Part shown: one piece after another, positions 34,776-44,275 of the stretch
Position numbering within the stretch: the first letter of the stretch is position 1
Layout: each line of letters starts with the position of its first letter
From: Allolucifera butyrica
GTDB lineage: Bacteria > Bacillota > Negativicutes > Sporomusales > UPPP01
NCBI RefSeq assembly: GCF_900476375.1
Contig: NZ_UPPP01000070.1
Location: 21,957 to 85,956, forward strand
Reading direction: 5' to 3'
Length of the DNA stretch: 64,000 bases
Notes under the pieces: generated by a model
Database searches by the model: none
Told to the model about the DNA's origin: nothing
What the model saw: only the letters and a program-made list of their open reading frames with translations
Made by a program: the position numbers and the translations under genes

Positions 34776-35981
34776 ATGGCAGAAATAATGAATACCAATT
34801 TAAAAGCCGCGGGTGGTGTGAATGAGGCGCTGATAGTTAATACGGTACGGAGACGCGGTCCTATATCCCGCGTGGATATTGCCAAATTAACCGGCTTGAC
34901 TGCGCCTACGGTGACCAACATTTCCGGTAAATTGATTGACGCCGGCATAATCAGCACGTATATGATCGGGGAATACAGCGGCGGCAGACGTCCGGTACTG
35001 TTAAAGGCGAATCCGGAAGTTGCCAATCTGGTTATTGCTGATGTCCGGTCCAAAGAAATTATCGGCTATGTAGTGAATGCCGGCCTGGAAGTTAAGAAGC
35101 AGGTGAGCCAAAATACGCAGCATCTTGAGAAGGATGAGGTATTGGCTATCTTGGAAGATATTATAAGACAGTGCTGTTCGTCGGCGGAAGGGCAGAGCGC
35201 ATCAGCGATCGGCATAACGGTACGGGGGCCGGTCCGGTCAACGGAAGGGCTGTCCTTATTTTCACCTACTACGGGCTGGCGCAATGTACCCTTAAAATTT
35301 ATCATGGAAGAACGGTTTCATCTGCCTGTCGTTGTGGAGAACGATATGCGGGCGATGGCCCTGGGATTATACTATTACGGGCCTTACCGGGAAGTGAAAA
35401 ATGCGATATTTATGGGCGTCGGAGGCGGAATTGGGTCCGGGATTATCCTGAATGGCGAGTTATATCGCGGTTTAGGTGATAGCGCCGGTGAAATAGGACA
35501 TAGTGTCGTAGATATAGACGGCCCGTTATGCAGCTGCGGCAATTACGGCTGTCTGGAAGCGATGGCTTCGGAAACCGCTCTGGTTTATTTCATGGTTAAA
35601 GCCGTAAAGGAAGGCCGAAGCTCTTTAGTATCCTCAATAGTCGAGGGAAATATTGAAGCAATTCGGGCGGAACATATTTATACCGCCGCCGAAGAGGGGG
35701 ACGCGCTTGCGGCCCGGATGCTCCGTCATGTTGCCCGGTATCTGGGATTCGGCGTTACGAATGTTATAAATATTTTTAATCCGGAATTGGTGATTATTGG
35801 CGGTGGTATTGTCAGGGCGCGCCGGTTTGTGGAAGAGGCGATGCTGCAGGTAATAAGGGAGCGGGCTTTGGAAAGCTGTTTTTCCAATGTTCGTCTTGAG
35901 TTTTCTTCAGTAGGGCGGGAGGCCGTTTTGAAAGGAATTGTTGATTTGGTGATGCAAAATATTATGGCTTTGACCAAATAG
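34776..35981 (+). CDS. ROK family transcriptional regulator (XylR/NagC-like)
   Basis: A 401-residue sugar-responsive repressor. Winged-helix domain at about 18-75 (RRRGPISRVDIAKLTGLTA), then a ROK sugar-kinase-like domain with GVGGGIGSGI near 210 and the zinc motif CSCGNYGCLEA near 248-258. Kinase-type ATP residues are partly changed as usual in ROK regulators. Located directly before araA and within reach of a sugar ABC transporter; this and the repeated AT-rich palindromes suggest that it controls pentose genes with L-arabinose or a relative as inducer. Start ATG at 34776; the upstream ribosome binding site is weak (TAGGTGTAGTG). Confidence 0.9.
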   Translation: MAEIMNTNLKAAGGVNEALIVNTVRRRGPISRVDIAKLTGLTAPTVTNISGKLIDAGIISTYMIGEYSGGRRPVLLKANPEVANLVIADVRSKEIIGYVVNAGLEVKKQVSQNTQHLEKDEVLAILEDIIRQCCSSAEGQSASAIGITVRGPVRSTEGLSLFSPTTGWRNVPLKFIMEERFHLPVVVENDMRAMALGLYYYGPYREVKNAIFMGVGGGIGSGIILNGELYRGLGDSAGEIGHSVVDIDGPLCSCGNYGCLEAMASETALVYFMVKAVKEGRSSLVSSIVEGNIEAIRAEHIYTAAEEGDALAARMLRHVARYLGFGVTNVINIFNPELVIIGGGIVRARRFVEEAMLQVIRERALESCFSNVRLEFSSVGREAVLKGIVDLVMQNIMALTK

Positions 35982-36056
35982 GGATAAGAACGGAAAAAAT
36001 ATCTTAACTTTGCGTTGTTCTTGGCAGCAGGAGAATCGCAAAAAGATGGCGTATAT

Positions 36057-36090
36057 AAACCGATAAATTAATTAATTAATTTATCGGTTT
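36057..36090. promoter_or_regulatory. Perfect 34-bp palindrome upstream of araA (operator candidate)
   Basis: The half-site AAACCGATAAATTAATT (36057-36073) is followed by its exact inverse to 36090. TATATA at 36052-36057 could be a -10 box partly covered by it, which would suit repression. A variant of the same core occurs at 39834-39859. No U-run makes it an obvious terminator, although it could also end the ROK transcript. Confidence 0.65.
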
Positions 36091-36183
36091 ATTAATTTGG
36101 GGAGCCGTAAGGTAAGTTGCTTTTCCTTTTATTGCTTTAAGCAGTGATGCGGGAGGATCCATAATTAAGGAGGGATGAGTTCC

Positions 36184-37692
36184 ATGTGTATTGATTTACG
36201 GGAAAAAGAAGTATGGTTTATAACCGGCAGTCAGCATCTTTATGGTGAAGAAACATTAAGACAGGTAACGGAACATTCACGGGTTATGGCCGAGGCGATA
36301 GGCAAAGCCGGACCAATTCCGGTAAAAATTGTGTTTAAACCGGTTTTAACCACGCCGGAGGAAATTCGCCGGCTTTGCATCGAGGCGAATACAGCCGAAA
36401 ACTGTGTCGGCTTAATTGCCTGGATGCATACATTCTCGCCGGCAAAGATGTGGATTGCCGGCCTCAATATACTGAGTAAGCCGCTGGCTCATCTTCATAC
36501 CCAATATAACCGGGATATTCCCTGGTCGGAAATTGATATGGACTTTATGAACCTGAACCAGGCAGCGCATGGCGACCGTGAATTTGGTTTCATTGGCGCC
36601 AGAATGAGAAAAGCGCGCAAAGTGATTGTTGGCTTCTGGCAGGATAAAACGGTAATTGAACGGCTGGCGGTTTGGATTCGGGCCGCCTTGGCCTGGAATG
36701 ATTTACAGGGCGCCAGGTTTGCCCGTTTCGGCGATAACATGCGGGAAGTGGCTGTTACCGAGGGAGATAAGGTAGAAGCGCAGATCCGTCTGGGATATTC
36801 AGTAAACGGATATGCACTCGGAGATTTGGCAAAATATGTGGATGCTGTCGGCGATGCCGAGGTCAAAGCATTGCTTGCCGAATACGAGGCGAAATATATT
36901 GTACAAAAAGAACTTCGTCAAGGTGGCTCAGCGCGGGCGGCGCTGGAAGAAGCCGCGAAAATTGAACTGGGCATTCAGCACTTTCTTGTGGAAGGCGGTT
37001 TTAAGGGATTTACCACAACCTTTGAAAATCTTTATGGGTTGGCCCAATTGCCCGGGTTGGCCGTTCAACGCCTAATGGCCGCCGGGTATGGTTTTGGGGC
37101 GGAAGGCGACTGGAAAACGGCTGCCTTACTCCGGGCAATGAAGGTTATGGCTTGGGGATTAAACGGCGGAACCTCTTTTATGGAGGATTATACCTATCAT
37201 CTGGAACCCGGCAGTATGAAAGTGTTGGGCGCTCATATGCTGGAGGTCTGCGAATCGATTGCCGGCGGCAAGCCGTCCCTGGAAATTCACCCGCTATCGA
37301 TTGGCGGCAAGGCGGACCCGGCGCGGCTGGTATTTAATGTACCTGCCGGCAGAGGGTTGAATGCGACAATTCTGGATATGGGCAACCGTTTCCGGTTGCT
37401 GGTAAATGAGGTCGATGTTGTAAATACGGAGCAGGGTCTACCGAAACTTCCTGTTGCCAGAGCGCTTTGGATGCCCCGGCCTAATCTGCAGACAGGAGCC
37501 GAAGCGTGGATTCTGGCCGGCGGTGCGCATCACACCTGCTTTAGCCAGGCGGTTACCACAGAGCACCTGGAAGACTTTAGCGAGATGGCCGGCATTGAAT
37601 ATCTGGTGATTGACAATGACACTAAAATCCGTGATTTTAAAAAGGAACTCCGGTGGAACGATTTATATTATCACCTGGCACAAGGAATATAA
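36184..37692 (+). CDS. araA: L-arabinose isomerase
   Basis: A 502-residue cytosolic isomerase converting L-arabinose to L-ribulose with Mn. Family motifs: [10 protein letters not shown] at the N-terminus, [29 protein letters not shown], and the metal ligands in [32 protein letters not shown] and [10 protein letters not shown]. Length is standard. The ATG at 36184 lies 10 bases after AAGGAGG; an ATG at 36175 is too close to that site. Kinase (araB) and epimerase (araD) genes are not in the window, so the pathway must be completed elsewhere. Confidence 0.96.
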   Translation: MCIDLREKEVWFITGSQHLYGEETLRQVTEHSRVMAEAIGKAGPIPVKIVFKPVLTTPEEIRRLCIEANTAENCVGLIAWMHTFSPAKMWIAGLNILSKPLAHLHTQYNRDIPWSEIDMDFMNLNQAAHGDREFGFIGARMRKARKVIVGFWQDKTVIERLAVWIRAALAWNDLQGARFARFGDNMREVAVTEGDKVEAQIRLGYSVNGYALGDLAKYVDAVGDAEVKALLAEYEAKYIVQKELRQGGSARAALEEAAKIELGIQHFLVEGGFKGFTTTFENLYGLAQLPGLAVQRLMAAGYGFGAEGDWKTAALLRAMKVMAWGLNGGTSFMEDYTYHLEPGSMKVLGAHMLEVCESIAGGKPSLEIHPLSIGGKADPARLVFNVPAGRGLNATILDMGNRFRLLVNEVDVVNTEQGLPKLPVARALWMPRPNLQTGAEAWILAGGAHHTCFSQAVTTEHLEDFSEMAGIEYLVIDNDTKIRDFKKELRWNDLYYHLAQGI

Positions 37693-37698
37693 AGAGAA

Positions 37699-37744
37699 GG
37701 ACCGCTAACGTGGTCCTTGTCCATGGCGCAGGGCTCAGGGCGCG
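37699..37744 (-). repeat. Dispersed 26-bp element joined to a hairpin, copy 3
   Basis: On the minus strand CGCGCCCTGAGCCCTGCGCC starts at 37744 and runs on to 37719; directly beside it lies the hairpin AAGGACC/GGTCCTT (37697-37718), the same order of parts as in copy 1. It follows the araA stop by 10 bases. Confidence 0.7.
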
Positions 37745-37776
37745 AGAAATCTGGCAAAAGAAAATTTCAGAGCTGG

Positions 37777-37823
37777 AAAGAATAAGAAGGAAACCGTCGG
37801 TTTCCTTCTTATTCTTTCATTTT
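37777..37823. terminator. Bidirectional terminator between araA and a chemoreceptor
   Basis: A perfect 19-bp stem (37777-37795 with 37799-37817), loop GTC, followed by CATTTTTTA on the plus strand; ends the minus-strand chemoreceptor as well. Confidence 0.85.
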
Positions 37824-39527
37824 TTATAATTCAAACTGGTCCACCAGGTTTTGGAGGCCCTCGGCCATAGTCGCCAGAGATTGCGAAGCCGTATTAATTT
37901 CTTGCATGGACGCAGCCTGTTCGCCTGCCGAGGTTGAGATGGTTTGCGTATTGGCCGCCGTTTGTACTGCGATATGTTTGACATTTTCCACTGCCGCCAC
38001 GATTTGCCCGCCCGAAGAGGCTAATTGTTCCGCTGCCGTGCTGATTCTGTGAATCTGCTGATTTAGTTCACCGACAACGGTGACGATCTTCTTGAATTTA
38101 ATGCCGGTCTGACTGATTACATCAATTCCCTGAGCGGCTTCGGCCGTCCCCTCCTGCATGGTTGATACGGCAATGTCCGTTTCCTTTTGCACTTCCGTAA
38201 TGATTGCGGAAATTTTTTGCGCTGCTGCGTGAGACTGCTCGGCTAATTTACGGACTTCATCCGCTACCACCGCGAAGCCGCGCCCGTGTTCGCCGGCGCG
38301 GGCCGCTTCGATTGCGGCGTTGAGGGCCAGGAGATTGGTTTGTCCGGCAATATCGCTGATAACACCGATAATTTCGCTGATTTGACGGGAACTTGCACCC
38401 AGGTTGCCAACCACTGCCGAGGAACGGCTAACGGACTGGCTGATTGTTTGCATTTGCCGCATCGCTTCATCTACGGCAATTTCGCCGTCTTTCGCCATTT
38501 GGGAAGCATCCTGGGATTTTGTGGAGACGTGGCCGGCGTTCTCGGCAATTTGTGTAATTGAATGGACCATATTTGTTATTGTAGACGACGTGTCTTCGAC
38601 TGCTTGAACCTGAGCGGCTGAGCCTGCTGCAACTTCGGTGACGGTATCGACGACCTGGACGGAGAGTCCGGCTGAATGGTGGGTAGTGGCGCTTAGCTGT
38701 TCGCTGGATGCGGCGATCTGTTCCGATGCTTTGGCAACCTGATTAATAATCTGGCGTAAATTTTTTATCATTATATTGACTGCCTGAGCCATATGGCCGA
38801 TTTCGTCGGCCCGGGAATAATTGATGCTTTTTTGCCGTAAGTCGCCGGCGGCAATGCTTTGGGCTGCTCCGGCAACTGTTTTAAGCGGCTGGGATATTTG
38901 ACGGGCGAACCGGTAACTGCTGCCCGCAGCTAATAGCAGGATTAAAATATTTAATATAAGAGCCGTCCTTTTCATGCGTTCGATATCGGCTGCAGTATCG
39001 GCGACTTGCTGGTTCACTTGGGCCGATATTTGAGAGTTGAACTTGGCGGCTTCCTGTATGGCGGCATTAATTTGTTCATTGGAAGCATTGAGAAATTTTA
39101 TTGTTTCATTTATATTGGATACATTACGAATTGCCATACCGATTTCCAATGTCTTTTCAAATCTGGATACCGCAGACCGCAATTGCAATACTTTCTGTTT
39201 CGTATCGCTGTCGGCGGATTTTTGTACGTGGTCAAAGAGCTGAGCCAGCCTTTTGCGGGAATCCTGATAATTTTGTTTATAGGACGGGCTGCCGCTTAGG
39301 ATATATGCTCTGACTTCTGCGTTTTGTGTCCAGATTTCTGTTTGCATAGACGAAACGCTGTTGATAATGGGCGTGGTTTCAGTAATCAGTTTATGATATT
39401 TTGCCTGCATCGAGTTGATGGTTAAATAGGTGTAAATATTGAGACCGCTAAAAACCAAAACAATTATAATAGAAGTCAGAAGAATTCTTGTGCCGATATC
39501 CAGCTGTAAGTTAAACTTTTTTTTCAT
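37824..39527 (-). CDS. Methyl-accepting chemotaxis protein
   Basis: A 567-residue membrane chemoreceptor. Helix 1 (about 13-33), extracellular four-helix-bundle ligand domain (about 34-185), helix 2 (about 187-207), HAMP (about 208-262), cytoplasmic signalling coiled coil with the hairpin tip [20 protein letters not shown] (family consensus) and [23 protein letters not shown] split over residues about 380-425. AGGAGGGGACTCGGA ATG gives the start. It lies between araA and the sugar ABC transporter, transcribed towards araA; a pentose or binding-protein signal is possible but not shown. Confidence 0.92.
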   Translation of the reverse strand: MKKKFNLQLDIGTRILLTSIIIVLVFSGLNIYTYLTINSMQAKYHKLITETTPIINSVSSMQTEIWTQNAEVRAYILSGSPSYKQNYQDSRKRLAQLFDHVQKSADSDTKQKVLQLRSAVSRFEKTLEIGMAIRNVSNINETIKFLNASNEQINAAIQEAAKFNSQISAQVNQQVADTAADIERMKRTALILNILILLLAAGSSYRFARQISQPLKTVAGAAQSIAAGDLRQKSINYSRADEIGHMAQAVNIMIKNLRQIINQVAKASEQIAASSEQLSATTHHSAGLSVQVVDTVTEVAAGSAAQVQAVEDTSSTITNMVHSITQIAENAGHVSTKSQDASQMAKDGEIAVDEAMRQMQTISQSVSRSSAVVGNLGASSRQISEIIGVISDIAGQTNLLALNAAIEAARAGEHGRGFAVVADEVRKLAEQSHAAAQKISAIITEVQKETDIAVSTMQEGTAEAAQGIDVISQTGIKFKKIVTVVGELNQQIHRISTAAEQLASSGGQIVAAVENVKHIAVQTAANTQTISTSAGEQAASMQEINTASQSLATMAEGLQNLVDQFEL

Positions 39528-39993
39528 TCCGAGTCCCCTCCTGTTTCATAAATGCGGCAACCAGATAATTTAATTTATTTTCATTTTCTAGAATTTTTCG
39601 TTAAATCCTGCCATTTTATTAGTGCTTTGAATAATAATTAATTAAATTTGAAATTTATAGAGCAGGAGAGAGCTGATTTCTGTCGAAAAATATGTGAAAG
39701 CAGGAACGGGATTGCTGTAAAAGATATGCAAGAAGAATGCCGCATTGCTATTAATTTTTTTATATTAACTTTTTCATTTTTGTGTTTTGCAAGAAGGAAT
39801 TCCCTGAGTCATAGCGAATGTATTAAATAAAATCGATAATTAAGTAATTAATTTATTGGGAAGGCTTTTATTTCCAGGAGATTCAGAAGTTTATATGGCT
39901 GTCGAATTTTCTGTATTGTTTAAAAAGTATTTATTGTTGAAATAAACAGCCGGATAGATTGCAGGTTTTTGTATTTACATATTAAAGGGTTAT
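39528..39993. promoter_or_regulatory. Intergenic region with a second ROK-like palindrome
   Basis: No gene is supported; one 60-codon plus-strand frame (39648-39830) has no ribosome binding site. The region is AT-rich. CGATAATTAAGTAATTAATT begins at 39834 and continues to TTATTGG at 39859; it matches the araA palindrome core with few changes. A related AATTAATTAAATTTG lies at about 39636. The element is some 135 bases before the binding-protein promoter, so it may act on that promoter at a distance or on the divergent chemoreceptor. Confidence 0.45.
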
Positions 39994-40022
39994 TTGTTGA
40001 AAGGATGTGGTCAAAGTATAAT
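39994..40022 (+). promoter_or_regulatory. Promoter of the sugar ABC transporter operon
   Basis: TTGTTG (39994-39999), a 17-base spacer, then TATAAT (40017-40022). Start near 40029, about 48 bases before the first gene. Confidence 0.8.
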
Positions 40023-40076
40023 AAAGGGTGTTATTGGGTTTAACGGTAATAACATTAAAAAAAAGGGGGATCTTCA

Positions 40077-41162
40077 ATGAAAAAGGTAGTAGCTGTGCTG
40101 CTGGTGCTGGTAATGGCGCTTGCACTGGCGGGATGCGGGTCAAACAGTGACACCAAAGCGAGTTCAAACAGCGGTAAAAAACTGGTAGGTATTGCAATGC
40201 CTACGAAATCGTCCGCCAGATGGATCGCAGACGGTAACAACATTGTGAAACAACTGCAAGCCAAAGGGTATGATACAGATTTGCAATACGGGGAAGACAG
40301 TGTGGAAACCCAGGTGTCCCAGATTGAAAATATGATTACCAAAGGTGCCAAGGTTTTGATTGTAGCATCTATCGACGGTTCTGCGCTGTCGGAAGTATTG
40401 CAAAAAGCGAAGGATAAAAATATTCCGGTTATTGCCTATGACCGTTTGATCAAAAATACGCCCAACGTTGACTACTATGCAACCTTCGATAATTTCAAAG
40501 TTGGGGTTTTGCAAGCTCAGTATATTGTCGACAAATTAGGTTTGAAAGACGGCAAAGGTCCGTTTAACATCGAATTGTTTGGCGGCTCGCCCGACGACAA
40601 TAACGCTTTTATGTTCTTTGACGGTTCCATGTCGGTTTTAAAGCCGTATATTGATTCCGGCAAACTGGTTGTAAAAAGCGGCCAGATGAATATGAAAGTC
40701 TGTGCTACGCTGAGATGGGACGGCGCTACGGCGCAGGCCAGAATGGACGACTTGTTGAGCAAGTATTATACGAATGCCAAGGTTGACGCGGTTCTGTCAC
40801 CGTATGACGGCATTAGCATCGGCGTACTTTCCTCGCTGAAAGCTGTCGGCTACGGCACAGCGAATCAACCGCTGCCTATCGTTACCGGACAGGATTGCGA
40901 AATTCCTTCTGTGAAGTCGATCATCAAGGGCGAACAATCCATGACGATCTTTAAAGATACCCGGGATCTCGCCAAAGTAACCGTTAATATGGTGGATGCG
41001 GTTTTGAACGGCAAGAAAGCGGAAGTAAATGATACCAAGACTTACAACAACGGTGTGAAAGTGGTTCCTTCGTATCTTCTGACGCCTGTAGCCGTCGACA
41101 AATCCAATTACCAGAAAGTGCTGATCGACAGCGGCTATTACAAGGCGGACCAGCTTCAATAA
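40077..41162 (+). CDS. chvE: Multi-sugar ABC transporter substrate-binding lipoprotein, ChvE type
   Basis: A 361-residue periplasmic-type binding protein anchored as a lipoprotein (lipobox LALAGC, Cys20), followed by a Ser/Asn-rich linker and two periplasmic-binding lobes. [36 protein letters not shown] and [13 protein letters not shown] are landmarks of the ChvE/XylF branch that binds pentoses and hexoses such as L-arabinose, xylose, galactose and glucose. AAGGGGGATCTTCA ATG. First gene of a three-gene importer; the neighbouring araA suggests arabinose. Confidence 0.92.
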   Translation: MKKVVAVLLVLVMALALAGCGSNSDTKASSNSGKKLVGIAMPTKSSARWIADGNNIVKQLQAKGYDTDLQYGEDSVETQVSQIENMITKGAKVLIVASIDGSALSEVLQKAKDKNIPVIAYDRLIKNTPNVDYYATFDNFKVGVLQAQYIVDKLGLKDGKGPFNIELFGGSPDDNNAFMFFDGSMSVLKPYIDSGKLVVKSGQMNMKVCATLRWDGATAQARMDDLLSKYYTNAKVDAVLSPYDGISIGVLSSLKAVGYGTANQPLPIVTGQDCEIPSVKSIIKGEQSMTIFKDTRDLAKVTVNMVDAVLNGKKAEVNDTKTYNNGVKVVPSYLLTPVAVDKSNYQKVLIDSGYYKADQLQ

Positions 41163-41238
41163 TCGTTGAAATACCGTTCTGGCTTTTTTTCGGCAGATAT
41201 AATTCAACAAAGTTTTATCAGTGTGGATAGTACCATTT

Positions 41239-41282
41239 AATAATTTAGTGATGGCTGAATGGTCGGTCATCACTAAATTATT
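41239..41282 (+). other. Intercistronic stem-loop after the binding-protein gene
   Basis: AATAATTTAGTGATG (41239-41253) is exactly inverted at 41268-41282 with a 14-base loop and no U-run. Such hairpins after binding-protein genes commonly protect the upstream message and lower expression of the ATPase and permease; it could also be an operator. Confidence 0.6.
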
Positions 41283-41322
41283 ATCTAAACTATTTGCGTG
41301 GTAGATAGGGGGTCGGGGATAT

Positions 41323-42846
41323 ATGGAAGATATTATTTTGGAAATGATTAATATCACGAAAACATTTCCGGGTGTCAAGGCTCTTAATAATGTAAACCTG
41401 CGGGTGAAAAAGGGCGAAATACACGCGCTTGTTGGCGAGAATGGTGCAGGCAAGTCCACTTTAATGAAGGTTTTAAGCGGAGTATATCCCCATGGAACAT
41501 ATACCGGGGATATTCGTTACAACGGGGAGCTTTGCGAATTCAAAGACATTAAATCAAGCGAAAAAGTAGGCATTGTAATTATTCATCAGGAATTAGCCCT
41601 GATTCCTTATTTATCCATTGCCGAAAATATTTTTCTTGGCAACGAACAGGGAAAGAATGGTCTGATTGACTGGCACGCGACGACGGCTCACACCCAGGAA
41701 CTGCTGGCAAAAGTGGGACTGAAGGAATCGCCTCAAACGCTGATCACCAATATCGGCGTAGGCAAACAGCAATTGGTCGAAATTGCCAAGGCCCTGGCGA
41801 AGAAAGTTCAATTGCTCATTCTGGACGAACCGACGGCGGCCTTGAACGAAGATGACAGCGCCAATTTATTAAACCTGCTGCTGGAGTTTAAAAAGCAGGG
41901 AATTTCTTCTATTCTTATTTCCCACAAATTGAATGAGGTTTCCAAAGTTGCGGATTCTATTACCATTTTGCGTGACGGTGCCACCATTGAGACGATCGAT
42001 GTTCAAACGGAACCGGTTACGGAAGACCGGATCATCAAAGGAATGGTGGGCCGGGAATTAACCGACCGTTTCCCTAAGCGGGACGTAGTGATTGGTGATG
42101 TCATCTTTGAAGTAAAGAACTGGGATGTCTACCATCCGCTGCATGGCGACCGCAAGATCATCAATGATGTCAACTTGACGGTCCGTCAGGGCGAAGTCGT
42201 GGGAATTGCGGGTCTGATGGGCTCCGGGAGAACGGAACTGGTGATGAGCATCTTCGGCAGATCCTACGGACAAAAAATAAGCGGACATGTATATAAGAAC
42301 GGCCAGGAAGTTCATTTGACCGATGTAAGCAAAGCGATTGAAAATGGTGTAGCTTATGTGACGGAAGACCGAAAACAATATGGCTTAATTTTAATTGATG
42401 ATATCAAACGCAATTCGACACTGGCTAATTTAAATAAAATATCAAATCGATATATAATCGATGAGAACAAAGAAATCGTGGAGGTTGAAAAGAGCCGCCG
42501 GCAGCTGAATATTAAATGTTCCAGCATTTTGCAGCCGACGGTTAATTTGAGCGGCGGCAATCAGCAAAAAGTCGTTCTTAGCAAGTGGATTTTTACCGAA
42601 CCGGATGTGCTGATTTTGGATGAGCCCACCCGGGGGATTGATGTAGGTGCGAAATATGAAATTTACACGATCATAAATAATCTGGCCAAGGCCGGCAAGG
42701 GGATTGTGCTTATTTCCTCCGAATTGCCGGAGATTCTGGGAATGTCCGACCGGATTTATGTAATGAGCGAAGGACGGATTACCGGTGAGATGTCCCAGAG
42801 TGAAGCGACCCAGGAAAAAATTATGAGACATGTAATCAATAGGTAA
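41323..42846 (+). CDS. mmsA: Sugar ABC transporter ATP-binding protein (two ABC domains)
   Basis: A 507-residue cytosolic ATPase. Domain 1: Walker [10 protein letters not shown] (about 38-46), signature-like [15 protein letters not shown], Walker [15 protein letters not shown]. Domain 2: modified Walker A region [10 protein letters not shown] (about 297-306), signature [10 protein letters not shown], Walker [19 protein letters not shown]. This is the MglA/RbsA/XylG/GguA architecture for monosaccharides. Located between binding protein and permease, 14 bases before the latter. The start is ATG with GGGGGTCGGGG upstream. Confidence 0.94.
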   Translation: MEDIILEMINITKTFPGVKALNNVNLRVKKGEIHALVGENGAGKSTLMKVLSGVYPHGTYTGDIRYNGELCEFKDIKSSEKVGIVIIHQELALIPYLSIAENIFLGNEQGKNGLIDWHATTAHTQELLAKVGLKESPQTLITNIGVGKQQLVEIAKALAKKVQLLILDEPTAALNEDDSANLLNLLLEFKKQGISSILISHKLNEVSKVADSITILRDGATIETIDVQTEPVTEDRIIKGMVGRELTDRFPKRDVVIGDVIFEVKNWDVYHPLHGDRKIINDVNLTVRQGEVVGIAGLMGSGRTELVMSIFGRSYGQKISGHVYKNGQEVHLTDVSKAIENGVAYVTEDRKQYGLILIDDIKRNSTLANLNKISNRYIIDENKEIVEVEKSRRQLNIKCSSILQPTVNLSGGNQQKVVLSKWIFTEPDVLILDEPTRGIDVGAKYEIYTIINNLAKAGKGIVLISSELPEILGMSDRIYVMSEGRITGEMSQSEATQEKIMRHVINR

Positions 42847-42859
42847 GGGAGGGCTAAAC

Positions 42860-44023
42860 TTGGAAACGTTGAAGCAATTGTTTAAAAACAATATCAGGGA
42901 ATACGGCATGGTGATCGCATTAGTGTCCATTATGCTGTTTTTCGAAATTGTCAGTAATGGTACGCTGCTGATGCCGCTGAATGTAACGAACTTAATCCAG
43001 CAGAATAGTTATATTTTAATCCTGGCCATCGGCATGTTGCTGGTTATTGTCGCTTTCCAGATTGACTTATCCGTCGGTTCGGTAACTGCTTTCATCGGCG
43101 CCTTGTCGGCGATTTTAATGGTAGAGCACCATATGGGAGTTGTGGCCGGCGTAACACTTAGCTTGCTGCTGGGAGCGCTTGTCGGCGCCTGGCAGGGTTA
43201 CTGGACTGCTTATTTTAAAATTCCCGGTTTTATTGTAACGCTGGCCGGCATGCTGCTGTTCCGGGGCCTGACGATGACGGTGCTGGGCGGACAGTCTATG
43301 GGGCCTTTCCCGGTAAGCTTCCAAAAGATCAGCAGTGGTTTTGTGCCTGACTACTTTCACGGAGCCCATCTTCACATTACAACTCTGATGATTGGGATCA
43401 TTTTGACTGTTATTTTTATTTATTTTGAATTAAGCAACCGGCGGGCGAAGCAAAAGTATAATTTCGATGTAATTCCCTTGCCGCTCATGCTTGCCAAAAT
43501 TGCAATTATTGCTCTGGCAATTAACGGATTTACGTATATTCTCGCCTTATATAAGGGGATTCCGAATGTTTTGATTTTATTGTCTGTGCTCATTGTTTTC
43601 TATACGTTTATTACTACGAAAACAATTTTGGGGCGCCATATTTATGCTGTTGGCGGCAACGAAAAAGCGGCCAGACTGTCCGGCGTGAAAACACAGCGGA
43701 TTATCTTCTGGGTTTTTGTCAATATGGGCGTATTAGCAGCTCTTTCCGGCCTCGTTTTCGCCGCCCGGCTTAACGCGGCAACGCCGAAAGCCGGCACGGG
43801 CTTTGAACTGGACGCCATTGCAGCCTGCTTTATTGGCGGCGCTTCTACCGCCGGCGGGATTGGTACCATTACAGGAGCGGTTATCGGTGGTCTGGTTATG
43901 GGGGTTATGAATAACGGCATGTCTTTGATTGGCGTTAGCATTGACATGCAGCAAACAATCAAGGGCCTGGTATTATTGCTGGCTGTAGCCTTCGATATTT
44001 ATACAAAAAACAAACAGTCCTAA
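42860..44023 (+). CDS. mmsB: Sugar ABC transporter permease
   Basis: A 387-residue inner-membrane permease of the BPD_transp_2 family (XylH/GguB-like), with about ten to eleven helices. AFQIDLSVGSVTAFIGALSA near residue 65-85 and GGNEKAARLSGVKT near 265-278 (the coupling loop) are conserved landmarks, as is FIGGASTAGGIGTI near 320. TTG start at 42860 with GGGAGGG upstream. Last gene of the importer; its stop is followed closely by the promoter of the pantothenate leader. Confidence 0.93.
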   Translation: METLKQLFKNNIREYGMVIALVSIMLFFEIVSNGTLLMPLNVTNLIQQNSYILILAIGMLLVIVAFQIDLSVGSVTAFIGALSAILMVEHHMGVVAGVTLSLLLGALVGAWQGYWTAYFKIPGFIVTLAGMLLFRGLTMTVLGGQSMGPFPVSFQKISSGFVPDYFHGAHLHITTLMIGIILTVIFIYFELSNRRAKQKYNFDVIPLPLMLAKIAIIALAINGFTYILALYKGIPNVLILLSVLIVFYTFITTKTILGRHIYAVGGNEKAARLSGVKTQRIIFWVFVNMGVLAALSGLVFAARLNAATPKAGTGFELDAIAACFIGGASTAGGIGTITGAVIGGLVMGVMNNGMSLIGVSIDMQQTIKGLVLLLAVAFDIYTKNKQS

Positions 44024-44038
44024 TATTGTCAGCAGGTA

Positions 44039-44068
44039 TTGAACTGCAGAAACCTTCTGTGGTATGAT
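44039..44068 (+). promoter_or_regulatory. Promoter of the pantothenate operon leader
   Basis: TTGAAC (44039-44044), an 18-base spacer, TATGAT (44063-44068). Start near 44075, giving a leader of about 200 nt before the first gene. Confidence 0.65.
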
Positions 44069-44074
44069 GAAGCT

Positions 44075-44249
44075 GGTTGATTTTATGCGCCTGTCCTGGC
44101 GGCATCCGGTGGGAGCCGCACAAAGAGACGGGCTGTGTCTTGAAATAACCTCATAATAGTAATCCGCTTAGATCCGGACAGGACTGAGACGGGAGGTGAG
44201 AGGGATTCGTATGCCTTCCGGACAGGTGCCGGAAGGCATTTTATTTTTT
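44075..44249 (+). promoter_or_regulatory. Structured leader with terminator upstream of panBCD (riboswitch candidate)
   Basis: CCTGTCC (44090-44096) can pair with GGACAGG at 44176-44182, closing a multi-helix region that contains GCGGC/GCCGC (44099-44103 with 44115-44119). An 11-bp terminator (44211-44221 with 44229-44239, then TTTTATTTTTT) follows. A second GGACAGG (44220-44226) spans the end of its 5' stem arm and its loop, so the same CCTGTCC could pair there and break the terminator. The mutually exclusive pairing is typical of a riboswitch. The known pan motif occurs before pantothenate genes of Firmicutes; whether this is one cannot be confirmed by eye. Confidence 0.6.
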
Positions 44250-44275
44250 CAGTGTTCATGCAAGGGGGGATGATA

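Noticed and set aside
39648..39830. A 60-codon plus-strand frame in the gap before the ChvE gene
   Set aside because: No ribosome binding site, AT-driven composition, and it overlaps the likely regulatory region.
44181..44200. CTGAGA in the pan leader, suggesting a TPP riboswitch
   Set aside because: The other TPP core blocks (for example the GAACCTGA segment) are absent and the downstream genes are for pantothenate, not thiamine.
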